64,000 bases of DNA from Brevundimonas fluminis (GTDB lineage: Bacteria; Pseudomonadota; Alphaproteobacteria; Caulobacterales; Caulobacteraceae), in the NCBI RefSeq assembly GCF_003934285.1, contig NZ_RQWJ01000003.1, forward strand, positions 1-64,000, given 5' to 3'. The notes under the pieces were generated by a model. The model made no database searches. It was not told where the DNA came from and saw only the letters and a program-made list of their open reading frames with translations. Position 1 is the stretch's first letter, and each line of letters opens with the position of its first letter. Both the position numbers and the translations under genes were made by a program. This document shows, in pieces, positions 1 to 8,029 of this stretch.

Positions 1-77
1 GCCACCTCCGGCGTCATCGGATGGCTGTTGGCCCGGCCGCGGATGCCGTCGGTGCCGAAATATCGCCTGTCGCCCAA
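1..77 (-). CDS. glmM: Phosphoglucosamine mutase GlmM, 5' end only (cut by window start)
   Basis: The first 77 bases, read on the minus strand, encode the N-terminus of phosphoglucosamine mutase. The residues LGDRRYFGTDGIRGRANSHP carry the family's FGTDGIRG signature. GlmM converts glucosamine-6-phosphate to glucosamine-1-phosphate, the step after GlmS on the way to UDP-GlcNAc. The start is a TTG at 77-75, with a perfect AGGAGG ribosome binding site at 89-84 and a 6-nt spacer. The rest of the gene, including the phosphoserine loop, lies outside the window. Divergence from glmS fits a shared pathway. The fragment is too short for automatic ORF calling, but the motif is unmistakable. Confidence 0.88.
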   Translation of the reverse strand, partial: MGDRRYFGTDGIRGRANSHPMTPEV

Positions 78-250
78 GGGCTTCCTCCTGTCGGCCGCGG
101 GGGCCGAGAAACCTTGCGTAATGACTTTTCAGTCGTCACGCCTTCCCGCATCCCCTATCGCCGGGACGCTTCCGGAACGTGAAGGCTTATGACCTTTCGT
201 CTCCGGCGGTGCAAAGGCTGGCCGGAACGGCGAAAGACGAGGCGACTTGC
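78..250. promoter_or_regulatory. Divergent glmM/glmS intergenic region
   Basis: This 173-bp gap separates the glmM start from the glmS ATG and must hold both promoters. An in-frame GTG at 179 would extend GlmS by 24 residues, but GlmS enzymes must begin Met-Cys so that Cys becomes the N-terminal nucleophile. This part is therefore leader. I see no glmS ribozyme and no convincing -35/-10 pair. Confidence 0.45.
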
Positions 251-2065
251 ATGTGCGGCATCATCGGCGTGACGGGCACCGGCCCTGTGGCTCCCCGCCT
301 GATCGACAGCCTGAAGCGGCTGGAATACCGGGGCTATGATTCCGCGGGCGTCGCCGCCGTGGTCGACGGGCGCGTCGAGCGCCGCCGCGCCAAGGGCAAG
401 ATCCGCGAACTGGAGGCCGTGCTGGCGGCCGAGCCGCTGGAGGCCACCGTCGGCATCGGCCACACGCGCTGGGCCACCCACGGCGCGCCGACGACCGAGA
501 ACGCCCACCCTCACAAGGCCGGGCGCGTGACCCTGGTGCACAACGGCATCATCGAGAACTTCGCCGAGCTGAAGGCCGAACTGGCCGCCCACGGACGGAC
601 CTTCGAAAGCCAGACCGACACCGAGGTGGTGGCCCACCTGCTGGACGCCGAACTGGCGACCACCAACGATCCGCTGGTGGCGTTCAAGCGCGTTCTGGAC
701 CGGCTGACCGGCGCCTATGCCCTGGCCGTGTTGATCGACGGCGAGGACGGGCTGATCCTCGGCGCGCGCCGCGGCAGCCCGCTGGTCGTCGGCTGGGGCG
801 AGGGCGAGATGTACCTGGGGTCCGACGCCCTGGCGGTCGGCCCCTTCACCACCTCGATCAGCTATCTGGAAGAGGGCGACTACGTCGCGCTCGACCGCTC
901 GGGCGCGCGCATGTTCGACGTTTCCGGCGCGGCGGTGGAACGCCCGGTGGTTCAGGTCTCGGGCTCGTCGGCCATGGTCGAGAAGGGCGAGTACCGCCAC
1001 TTCATGCTCAAGGAGATTCACGAGCAGCCGGACAGCGTGCAGCGCACCCTGTCGGAGTACCTCGACTTCGTGAACGGCACGGCCCGGCCGACCGCCGTCG
1101 ACTTCGCGGCGATCGACCGCATCCAGGTCGTGGCCTGCGGCACCGCCTTCTACGCCGCCCAGATCGGCCGCTACGCCTTCGAGCGTCTGGCCGGCCTGCC
1201 GTGCGACGTCGAGATCGCCTCGGAGTTCCGCTATCGCCGCCCGGCGGTATCGAAGGGCACGCTGGCCGTCGCGGTCAGCCAGTCCGGCGAGACGGCCGAC
1301 ACCCTGGCGTCGCTGACCTGGTGCAAGGCTCAGGGACTGCAGACCGCCGCCCTGGTCAACGTCCATTCCTCGTCCATGGCGCGCGAGGCGGCGGTGCTGT
1401 GGCCGACGCACGCGGGGCCGGAGATCGGCGTGGCTTCGACCAAGGCCTTCACCGCGCAGGTCGCGGCCCTGCTGGCGCTCGCCGTTTCGGCCGGCGTGCA
1501 GCGCGGGCGGATCGACGCGGCGCAAGAGGCCGAACTGATCCAGGCCCTGTTCGAATCCCCCCGCCTGATCGCCGAGGCCATGCAGATGGACGAGGCCCTG
1601 CGCGAGGTGGCGAACGATCTGTCCAAGGCCACCGACGTGCTGTTCCTCGGCCGCGGGCCGATGTTCCCGCTGGCCATGGAAGGCGCGCTGAAGCTGAAGG
1701 AGATCAGCTACATCCATGCGGAGGGCTATGCCGCCGGCGAGCTGAAGCACGGCCCCATCGCCCTGATCGACGAGTTCACGCCGACGGTGGCGCTGGCCCC
1801 GCTGGACGACGTCTACGAGAAGACGGCGTCGAACCTGCAGGAAGTCGCCGCGCGCGGCGGGCCGGTGATCATGATCGCCCCGGCCGACGCGCCCGAGCCG
1901 CACGGCGCCGGCATCCGCCGGGTCGACGCCCCGGCCTGCCATCCGCTGGTCGCGCCGCTGGTTCACGCCGTGGCGATCCAGCTGCTGGCCTATTACACGG
2001 CGGTCCAGAAGGGCACCGACGTCGATCAGCCGCGCAATCTGGCGAAGTCCGTCACCGTCGAGTGA
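251..2065 (+). CDS. glmS: Glutamine--fructose-6-phosphate aminotransferase (isomerizing) GlmS
   Basis: This cytoplasmic enzyme makes glucosamine-6-phosphate from fructose-6-phosphate and glutamine, the first committed step to UDP-GlcNAc for peptidoglycan and LPS. The 604-aa product has the usual family length. It starts MCGIIG, so Cys2 becomes the N-terminal glutaminase nucleophile after Met removal; this fixes the ATG at 251 over an upstream GTG at 179. The class-II glutaminase domain covers about residues 2-220 (HTRWATHG and HNGIIEN motifs). Two SIS sugar-isomerase domains follow (VACGTAFYAA, SQSGETADT, STKAFTAQ, EGYAAGELKHGPIALI), ending in the conserved QPRNLAKSVTVE tail. galU follows, so the pair supplies envelope sugar nucleotides. 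Confidence 0.97.
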   Translation: MCGIIGVTGTGPVAPRLIDSLKRLEYRGYDSAGVAAVVDGRVERRRAKGKIRELEAVLAAEPLEATVGIGHTRWATHGAPTTENAHPHKAGRVTLVHNGIIENFAELKAELAAHGRTFESQTDTEVVAHLLDAELATTNDPLVAFKRVLDRLTGAYALAVLIDGEDGLILGARRGSPLVVGWGEGEMYLGSDALAVGPFTTSISYLEEGDYVALDRSGARMFDVSGAAVERPVVQVSGSSAMVEKGEYRHFMLKEIHEQPDSVQRTLSEYLDFVNGTARPTAVDFAAIDRIQVVACGTAFYAAQIGRYAFERLAGLPCDVEIASEFRYRRPAVSKGTLAVAVSQSGETADTLASLTWCKAQGLQTAALVNVHSSSMAREAAVLWPTHAGPEIGVASTKAFTAQVAALLALAVSAGVQRGRIDAAQEAELIQALFESPRLIAEAMQMDEALREVANDLSKATDVLFLGRGPMFPLAMEGALKLKEISYIHAEGYAAGELKHGPIALIDEFTPTVALAPLDDVYEKTASNLQEVAARGGPVIMIAPADAPEPHGAGIRRVDAPACHPLVAPLVHAVAIQLLAYYTAVQKGTDVDQPRNLAKSVTVE

Positions 2066-2121
2066 TCGCCTCGGCCGCCTGATGCGTTAGGGTGGCCGAC
2101 CTTCACCGTTCAGGATTCGCC

Positions 2122-3003
2122 ATGACCGCCGCTCCCCGTCGTCTGCGCAAGGCCGTGCTCCCCGTCGCCGGTCTGGGCACGCGCGTCCTGCCGGGCACCA
2201 AGACGACGCCCAAGGAACTGCTGAACGTCGTCGACCGGCCGATCCTGTCCTACATCGTGGAAGAGGCGCGCGAGGCGGGGATCGAGCACATCGTCTTCGT
2301 CACCGGGCGCGCCAAGCAGGCGATCGAGGACTATTTCGACCACCAGATCGAGCTGGAGGCCCAGCTGGAGGCCAAGGGCAAGACCGACATCCTGCAGATG
2401 ATGAACGCCGAACTGGCCGAGGCCGGCGAGATGAGCTTCACCCGCCAGATGCAGCCCAAGGGTCTGGGTCACGCCGTCTGGTGCGCCCGCGACATCGTCG
2501 GCCACGAGCCCTTCGCCGTCATCCTGCCGGACGTCATCGTGGATTCGCAGCCGGGCGCTCTGAAGCAGCTGGCCGACGTCTACGCCGAGGTCGGCGGCAA
2601 CGTCATCGGCGTGGAGCAGGTGCCGGAGACCGAGACTCACAAGTACGGCATCATCGATCCCGACGGCGACGCCTCGGGCGCGCGCATCCGCATGAAGGGC
2701 ATGGTCGAGAAGCCGCCGCGCGGCGAGGCGCCGTCGACCCTGTCGATCTCCGGCCGCTACATCCTGCAGCCCGAGATCTTCGAGATCCTGGCCACGCAGG
2801 AGCGCGGCGCGGGCGGGGAGATCCAGCTGACCGACGGCATGGCGCGGCTGATGCGCGACCAGACCTTCACGGCCGTGAAGTACGACGGCGTCACCCACGA
2901 CTGCGGCGACAAGATCGGCCTCCTGCGGGCCAACGTGGCTCTGGCCCTGAAACGCCCCGATCTGGGCGATGCGGCGCGGGCGGCGATCCGCGACCTGCTG
3001 TGA
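2122..3003 (+). CDS. galU: UTP--glucose-1-phosphate uridylyltransferase GalU
   Basis: GalU makes UDP-glucose from glucose-1-phosphate and UTP for exopolysaccharide, LPS and glycolipid synthesis. The 293-aa protein has the nucleotide-binding start KAVLPVAGLGTRVLPGTK (G-x-G-T-R loop), KELLNVVDRPI, the FAVILPDVIVD metal/nucleotide motif and GMVEKPPRGEAPS, all typical of bacterial GalU. I chose ATG 2122 because the conserved region starts about eight residues later. A GTG at 2092 would add only an unrelated leader. It lies 56 bp after glmS on the same strand and is probably co-transcribed with it. Confidence 0.95.
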   Translation: MTAAPRRLRKAVLPVAGLGTRVLPGTKTTPKELLNVVDRPILSYIVEEAREAGIEHIVFVTGRAKQAIEDYFDHQIELEAQLEAKGKTDILQMMNAELAEAGEMSFTRQMQPKGLGHAVWCARDIVGHEPFAVILPDVIVDSQPGALKQLADVYAEVGGNVIGVEQVPETETHKYGIIDPDGDASGARIRMKGMVEKPPRGEAPSTLSISGRYILQPEIFEILATQERGAGGEIQLTDGMARLMRDQTFTAVKYDGVTHDCGDKIGLLRANVALALKRPDLGDAARAAIRDLL

Positions 3004-3049
3004 CGGCCCGGGCCTAGGCCCGGCTCCGCTTCCCTGTCATGGTCGGCCC

Positions 3050-3790
3050 ATGGCCAGGCCCGATCGCCCGCTGACCGACGGCCGCCTCGCGATCTGGCGG
3101 CATCCGCTGCCGGTGAGGCTGACCCACTGGATCAACGTCCTGTGCGTGGTCGTCCTGCTGATGACCGGGCTGCAGATCCTGCGGGCGCACCCGCATCTCT
3201 ATTGGGGGCTGGCGTCGGACTTCGACGATCCGTGGCTCAGCTTTCCGGTCATCCCCGGCTGGATGACCCTGCCCAGCTGGCGTGACCTCGCGGCCGGCCG
3301 CAACTGGCATTTCTTCTTCGCCTGGATCTTCGTGATCAACGGCCTGATCTATCTGACCTACGCGCTGATCTCCGGCCGGGTGCGGCGGCTGATGGAGCCG
3401 TCGCGCGAGGAGCTCCGGGACATTCCGCAGAGCGTGGTGCAGCACGCCCGTCTGCGGTTTCCCGAAGGCGAGGCCGCGCGGACCTACAACGTGATCCAGA
3501 AGCTGACCTATCTGGTCGTGCTGTTCCTGCTGTTGCCGCTCATGCTGGCGACCGGGCTGGCGATGTCGCCGGGCATGAACGCGGTGCTGCCGGAGCTGCT
3601 GGAGCTGTTCGGCGGCCGCCAGTCGGCGCGGACCCTGCATTTCCTCGCGGCCATGGGACTGGTGGCCTTCACGGTCGTGCACGTGCTGCTGGTCTTCCTG
3701 TCGGGCCCGATCAACACCCTGCAGGCCATGGTCACGGGCTGGTACGTGATCCGCACCGAACCGGAGGATGCGACCGATGATCCGGCCTGA
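3050..3790 (+). CDS. Cytochrome b561-family di-haem membrane protein (partner of a Mo oxidoreductase)
   Basis: This 246-aa integral membrane protein has about four transmembrane helices, with His residues placed as in cytochrome b561/b-type subunits: RLTHWINVL in helix 1, RNWHFFFAW in helix 2, and TLHFLAAMG plus TVVHVLLVF in the last helix. These would bind two haems and pass electrons between the quinone pool and a periplasmic enzyme. The next gene, a molybdopterin oxidoreductase, overlaps its 3' end by 23 nt, so the two are almost certainly one complex, similar in plan to MsrQ/MsrP. The start is ATG 3050; upstream in-frame sequence looks non-coding. The family assignment is firm, the substrate unknown. 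Confidence 0.85.
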   Translation: MARPDRPLTDGRLAIWRHPLPVRLTHWINVLCVVVLLMTGLQILRAHPHLYWGLASDFDDPWLSFPVIPGWMTLPSWRDLAAGRNWHFFFAWIFVINGLIYLTYALISGRVRRLMEPSREELRDIPQSVVQHARLRFPEGEAARTYNVIQKLTYLVVLFLLLPLMLATGLAMSPGMNAVLPELLELFGGRQSARTLHFLAAMGLVAFTVVHVLLVFLSGPINTLQAMVTGWYVIRTEPEDATDDPA

Positions 3791-4532
3791 CCGCCGCCTG
3801 CTGATCCTCGGCGGAGCCGCCTTCCTTTCGGGATGCGACGCCCTGGTGCGCAACCCCCAGGCCACCTGCACGGTGAAGAAGGCCGAGGGGCTGACCCGCG
3901 GCGCGCAGCGCGCCGTGATCCCGCGCACGGCGTTGGCGCCGGAGTACACCGAGCGGGAGATTTCGAAGAATTTCCGGGCCAACGGCTCCATCGACCCGGC
4001 CGACCGCGAGTACCGCGCCCTCAGGGCCAACGGCTTCCGCGACTATCGCCTGGTCGTCGACGGCCTGGTGGAGCGGCCGCTGAGCCTGTCTCTCGCCGAC
4101 CTGAAGCGCCGCCCCTCGCGGACCCAGATCACCAAGCACGACTGCGTCGAGGGCTGGACGTCGATCGGCAAGTGGAAGGGCGCGCGCCTGTCCGCCATCC
4201 TCGACGAGGCGGGCCTGAAGCCGAACGCGAAATACATCATGTTCTATTGCTTCGACGCCCTGGATCAGACCGAGGACGGCGAGCGATACTACACCTCGAT
4301 CGACCTGGTGGACGCCTTCCACGCCCAGACCCTGCTGGCCTACGAGATGAACGGCCGACCCCTGCCCATCAAGCACGGCGCGCCGATCCGCCTGCGGGCC
4401 GAGCGCCAGCTGGGCTACAAGATGGCCAAATACATCAAGCGCATCGAGGCCGTGGAAAGCTTCGCCCACATCGGCAAGGGCAAGGGCGGCTATTGGGAAG
4501 ACCGGGGCTACGAGTGGTACGCGGGAATCTGA
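3768..4532 (+). CDS. Molybdopterin-dependent oxidoreductase, sulfite-oxidase fold, Tat-type lipoprotein
   Basis: This 254-aa protein has the sulfite-oxidase/MsrP-type Mo-cofactor fold. The probable Mo-ligand cysteine is in ITKHDCVEGWTSIGKWKG, followed by the pterin-binding stretch HGAPIRLRAERQLGYKMAKYIK. The N-terminus RPDRRLLILGGAAFLSGCDA combines a twin-arginine-like motif with an LSGC lipobox. That suggests Tat export of the folded cofactor protein and lipid anchoring in the periplasm, next to the b561 subunit encoded just upstream. By analogy it could reduce oxidised methionine or another sulfoxide, but it is shorter than MsrP and the substrate cannot be read from sequence. ATG 3777 is an alternative start. 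Confidence 0.85.
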   Translation: MRPMIRPDRRLLILGGAAFLSGCDALVRNPQATCTVKKAEGLTRGAQRAVIPRTALAPEYTEREISKNFRANGSIDPADREYRALRANGFRDYRLVVDGLVERPLSLSLADLKRRPSRTQITKHDCVEGWTSIGKWKGARLSAILDEAGLKPNAKYIMFYCFDALDQTEDGERYYTSIDLVDAFHAQTLLAYEMNGRPLPIKHGAPIRLRAERQLGYKMAKYIKRIEAVESFAHIGKGKGGYWEDRGYEWYAGI

Positions 4533-6070
4533 CCCGTCGGGGGCTCGGGCTGGCCGCCGCCGCCCTGCCGCTGGCCGGCGTCGCCCGGGCCCGCGCCGAC
4601 GATCCGGAGGTCCACACCGCCGGCGGCCCGGTCCGGGGCGTCGTCCGCGACGGCGTCGCGACCTTCCTCGGCGTCCCCTACGGCGCCGCGACCCGGTTCG
4701 AGCCCCCGACCGCGCCGCGCGCGTGGCGCGCCCCGTTCGTCGCCGACCGCCACGGCCCGGCCAGTCCGCAGCGGGGGAGCGAGCCGGACCAGTCTGAGGA
4801 CTGCCTGCGCCTGAACGTCTGGACGCCCGGCGCCGACGCCGGACGCCGGCCGGTTCTGGTCTACGTCCACGGCGGCGCCTACTCGACCGGCTCGGGCTCC
4901 AGTCCGCTGACCGACGGGGCGCGTCTGGCCGCGCGCGGCGACGTGGTCGTGATCACGCTGAACCACCGGCTGGGGCCGCTGGGCTACGCCTATCTGGACC
5001 GGCTGGCGCCCGGGTTTCAGCACACGGGCAATCTGGGGCAGCTGGATCTGATCCGGGCGCTTGAGTGGGTGCGGGCGCATGCGGCGCGCTTCGGGGGAGA
5101 CGCGGATCGGGTCACAGTCTTCGGCCAGTCGGGCGGCGGAGCCAAGATCGCCACCCTGATGGCCACGCCCGCCGCCGCCGGCCTGTTCCACCGCGTCCTG
5201 ACCATGAGCGGCCAGCAGGTGACGGCGTCAGGGCCGCTGAACGCCACCCGGCGCGCCGAGGCTTGGCTGGACGCCTTGGGCCTGAGCCGCGACCGGGCAG
5301 GGGAGGTGCGGACCCTGCCGGTCGAACGGCTGATCGAGGCGGCGGGCGTGGCCGACCCGATCCTCGGCGGCTCGCTGTACTTCGGGCCGGTGATGGACGG
5401 GCTGGGCCTGCCCCGACACCCCTTCTTCCCCGACGCCCCGGCCCAGTCGGCGCACATTCCGATGATCATCGGCAACACGCGCGAGGAGACCCTGGCCTTT
5501 CTCGGGAACGACCCCGCAAATCAGGGCCTGACGTGGGACGCCCTGCCCGCGCGCCTGACGCCGGCGCAGATGCGGATCGACGTGGCGCCCGAGGCGGTGG
5601 TGGCCTGGTATCGCGAGCACCATCCGCATCTGACGCCCGACGAGGTGCTGATCCGCGCCACCACGGCGGGCCGCAGCTGGCGCGCCGCCGTGATCGAGGC
5701 CGAGGCGCGGGCGGCGCAGGGGGCGCCCGCCTGGGTCTACCAGCTGGACTGGCCCGCCCGCCTGCCGTCGGGGCGCACGGGCGCGCACCACGCCAGCGAC
5801 ATCCCCCTGATGTTCGACACCCTGTCCGCGCCCGGCTCCGGCACGATCGGGCCGGAGGCGCAGGGCATGGCGGACCTGATGAGCGAGATGCTGGTCCGTT
5901 ACGCCCGCACGGGCTCCCCCGGCGGTCCGGGCCTTCCGGCATGGACGCCCTATTCGCTGGAGCGGCGCGAGACGCTGATCCTCGACCTGCCGCCGCGCAG
6001 GGAAAACGACCCCCGCGGCGACGAACGCGCCTTCTTCGCCCGCATCCCCTATGTCCAGCCCGGGACGTGA
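4514..6070 (+). CDS. Carboxylesterase type B (alpha/beta hydrolase) with Tat-like signal
   Basis: This 518-aa type-B carboxylesterase has an oxyanion-hole HGGAYSTGSGS (about 119-129), the family signature SEDCLRLNVW (about 94-103) and the nucleophile elbow FGQSGGGAK with Ser206. A catalytic His is probably in GAHHASDIP. It hydrolyses carboxylic esters; the natural substrate is unknown. The best start is GTG 4514, inside the end of the preceding gene (19-nt overlap). It gives MVRGNLTRRGLGLAAAALPL, a twin-arginine signal for periplasmic export. Coding continues upstream in this frame only as a shadow of the Mo-oxidoreductase gene. Coupling to a Mo enzyme operon is unusual. Confidence 0.88.
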   Translation: MVRGNLTRRGLGLAAAALPLAGVARARADDPEVHTAGGPVRGVVRDGVATFLGVPYGAATRFEPPTAPRAWRAPFVADRHGPASPQRGSEPDQSEDCLRLNVWTPGADAGRRPVLVYVHGGAYSTGSGSSPLTDGARLAARGDVVVITLNHRLGPLGYAYLDRLAPGFQHTGNLGQLDLIRALEWVRAHAARFGGDADRVTVFGQSGGGAKIATLMATPAAAGLFHRVLTMSGQQVTASGPLNATRRAEAWLDALGLSRDRAGEVRTLPVERLIEAAGVADPILGGSLYFGPVMDGLGLPRHPFFPDAPAQSAHIPMIIGNTREETLAFLGNDPANQGLTWDALPARLTPAQMRIDVAPEAVVAWYREHHPHLTPDEVLIRATTAGRSWRAAVIEAEARAAQGAPAWVYQLDWPARLPSGRTGAHHASDIPLMFDTLSAPGSGTIGPEAQGMADLMSEMLVRYARTGSPGGPGLPAWTPYSLERRETLILDLPPRRENDPRGDERAFFARIPYVQPGT

Positions 6071-6077
6071 GACCTGA

Positions 6078-7130
6078 TCAGGCCCCGGCCGTCTCCGCCG
6101 CGCGCTTCTTCATCAGGGCGTCGAAGCTGTCCCAGACGCCCTCGGCGCCGTGCCAGCTGCCTTGCGTCGCGGCCTTGGAATATTCCGTGGCGCGGGCCTC
6201 GAAGAAGTTGGCGTGCTCCACGCCGGACAGCAGGGCCTGCAACCAGGGCAGGGGATTCTCGCGCGAGCCGCCGTACAGCTCCGGCAGCTGCAGCTGGCGC
6301 AGCCGCCAGTCGGCGATGAAGCGGATGTATTTCTTGATGTCGTCGGGCGTCATGCCGTTCACCGGGCCCTGTTCGAAGGCGAGGTCGATGAACTTGTCCT
6401 CCATCGTCACCACCGTCTCGCAGCACTGCACGATGTCGTCGGCGACGGCCCTGGTCACCGCGCCCGTCTCCTTGTTGAAGGCATGGTACAGCTTGATGAT
6501 GCCCTCGCAGTGCAGGCTCTCGTCGCGCACCGACCAGCTGACGATCTGGCCCATGCCCTTCATCTTGTTCTGGCGGGGGAAGTTCATCAGCATCGCGAAC
6601 GACGCGAACAGCTGAAGCCCCTCGGCGAAGCCGCCGAACATGGCAAGGGTCCGGGCGATGTCCGCCTCGGTGTCCACCCCGAACCGGCCCATGTAGTCGT
6701 GCTTGTCCCGCATGGCCTCGTATTCCATGAAGGCGCCGAACTCGGCCTCGGGCATGCCGATGGTCTCGAGCAGCAGGGCATAGGCGGCGATGTGGATGGT
6801 CTCCATGTTGGCGAAGGACGCCAGCATCATCTTGACCTCGGTCGGTTTGAACACCCGACCGTAGCGCTCCATGTAGTTGTCCTGCACCTCGATGTCGGCC
6901 TGGGTGAAGAAGCGGAAGATCTGCGTCAGCAGGTTGCGCTCGCCGTCGTTCAGGTTGGCCGCCCAGTCCTTGCAGTCCTCGCCCAGCGGCACCTCTTCGG
7001 GCATCCAGTGGACCTGCTGCTGCTTCTTCCACATGTCGAAGGCCCACGGGTAGCGGAACGGCTTGTATGCGGCCGAGGGCGTCAGCAGGCCGGGGACCTT
7101 GAGCGACGAGGACGGGACGTGCGCGTTCAT
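6078..7130 (-). CDS. nrdB: Class Ia ribonucleotide reductase small subunit NrdB (R2)
   Basis: NrdB carries the di-iron tyrosyl radical used by NrdA to reduce ribonucleoside diphosphates. The 350-aa protein has all expected ligands: Asp79 (FFTQADIEVQ), Glu110 and His113 with radical Tyr117 (NMETIHIAAYALLLE), Glu170 (GGFAEGLQLF), and Glu204/His207 (VRDESLHCEG). A radical-bearing Tyr is present, so it is a classical R2 and not a Tyr-less variant. It lies 7 kb from nrdA instead of in an nrdAB operon. A NrdR-like box lies upstream. It ends 7 bp from the convergent esterase stop, around a CCTGATCAGG palindrome. Confidence 0.97.
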   Translation of the reverse strand: MNAHVPSSSLKVPGLLTPSAAYKPFRYPWAFDMWKKQQQVHWMPEEVPLGEDCKDWAANLNDGERNLLTQIFRFFTQADIEVQDNYMERYGRVFKPTEVKMMLASFANMETIHIAAYALLLETIGMPEAEFGAFMEYEAMRDKHDYMGRFGVDTEADIARTLAMFGGFAEGLQLFASFAMLMNFPRQNKMKGMGQIVSWSVRDESLHCEGIIKLYHAFNKETGAVTRAVADDIVQCCETVVTMEDKFIDLAFEQGPVNGMTPDDIKKYIRFIADWRLRQLQLPELYGGSRENPLPWLQALLSGVEHANFFEARATEYSKAATQGSWHGAEGVWDSFDALMKKRAAETAGA

Positions 7131-7207
7131 TCGGGAGCTCGGCGATTCTGGAGGCGGGAACAGGCGTCCACCATGCGGGCGAACCGGCGCGGCGCCAAGC
7201 CGAATTG

Positions 7208-7252
7208 CGGCTATATTGCGATCACATTTTTCAGGACCGCTATATGTGGTGT
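7208..7252. promoter_or_regulatory. Probable NrdR box(es) in the nrdB promoter
   Basis: 7237-7252 (ccgCTATATGTGGTGT) matches the published NrdR-box consensus acaCwAtATaTwGtgt at 12 of 16 positions. A weaker half-like copy, cggCTATATTGCGATC, lies at 7208-7223. The shared CTATAT cores begin 29 bp apart, close to three helical turns. NrdR boxes normally occur as spaced pairs upstream of nrd genes. The site lies about 110 bp upstream of the nrdB ATG, also in front of the divergent GST gene. A related CCATATGTGG core lies upstream of nrdA. Confidence 0.6.
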
Positions 7253-7372
7253 GGGAAGAACAGGTTCCTGTGGGCGCCGTGGGGGATGGATCAGCCGCCC
7301 TGATGCCGGACGCGGACGAACTCGGGGCGTTCGTCTCCCCGTCCGTGCCAGACTGATCGCAGGAGAATGCGC

Positions 7373-8029
7373 ATGACCTATCTCGTCTACGGCGCGCTGG
7401 GCTCCGGCTCGGTGCCGGTCGAGGCGGCCCTGACCCTGATCGGGGCCCCGTACAGGGTGGAGGAGATCGTCACCTACGCCTCGGAGGCGGAGCGGGCGCG
7501 CATGGCGCCGCACAATCCGATGCGGCAGGTGCCTGTGCTGGTCACGCCGGAGGGCGAGACGATCACCGAAAGCGCGGCCATCCTGCTCTGGCTGACCGAA
7601 CGGCATCCCGAGGCCGGCCTCGCGCCCCCGCCGGGCGATCCGCGTCGCGGGCAGTTCCTGCGCTGGATGACCTTCATCCCGGCCGAAATCTATTCGATGT
7701 ACTGGGTCCGCGACGTGCCCTCGCGGCTGGTCGGCGAGGACGAGGAAGCCCAGACCCAGATCCGGCGGCGGACGAAGGACCGCATAGCGGCATGCTGGGG
7801 CGTGATGGAGGGCCAGACCGATCCGGGGCGGTTCGTCCTCGGCGATCAGCTGACCGTGCTCGATCTCTACATGGCGGTGGTCAGCCGCTGGCGGCCGCTG
7901 CGCAAGCGCTTCCATGAGGTGGCGCCGCGGCTCGGCCGGGTGGCTCGCCGCGTCGACGCCTTGCCGGAGTTGCAGGACCTCTGGGCGGAACGCTTTCCGT
8001 TCGAAGGAGACTACGCCGACCCGGCCTAG
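7373..8029 (+). CDS. Glutathione S-transferase family protein
   Basis: This 218-aa protein has a GST layout. An N-terminal thioredoxin-like domain (about 1-80) carries the cis-Pro glutathione-binding motif RQVPVLVTPEG and the gamma-glutamyl-binding ITESAAILLWL. A C-terminal helical domain contains GRFVLGDQLTVLDLYMAVV, with the conserved N-capping Asp. It is probably cytoplasmic and may conjugate glutathione or act as a reductase; the substrate is unknown. I chose ATG 7373 because AGGAG at 7361-7365 sits 7 nt upstream; ATG 7367 would be too close. Its last 4 nt overlap the convergent histidine kinase gene. gshA, which makes glutathione, is elsewhere in the window. Confidence 0.88.
   Translation: MTYLVYGALGSGSVPVEAALTLIGAPYRVEEIVTYASEAERARMAPHNPMRQVPVLVTPEGETITESAAILLWLTERHPEAGLAPPPGDPRRGQFLRWMTFIPAEIYSMYWVRDVPSRLVGEDEEAQTQIRRRTKDRIAACWGVMEGQTDPGRFVLGDQLTVLDLYMAVVSRWRPLRKRFHEVAPRLGRVARRVDALPELQDLWAERFPFEGDYADPA

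Noticed and set aside
179..250. GTG start at 179 for glmS
   Set aside because: It would bury the essential N-terminal Cys nucleophile behind 24 extra residues; the MCGIIG start at 251 is required.
155..1966. Long open frames on the strand opposite glmS, and similarly opposite nrdA, clpB, ggt, ctaD, tldD and the TonB receptor
   Set aside because: In very GC-rich DNA the antisense of real genes stays open. These translations are low-complexity Arg/Gly/Ala/His-rich sequences without any recognisable domain, while the opposite strand encodes well-known proteins.
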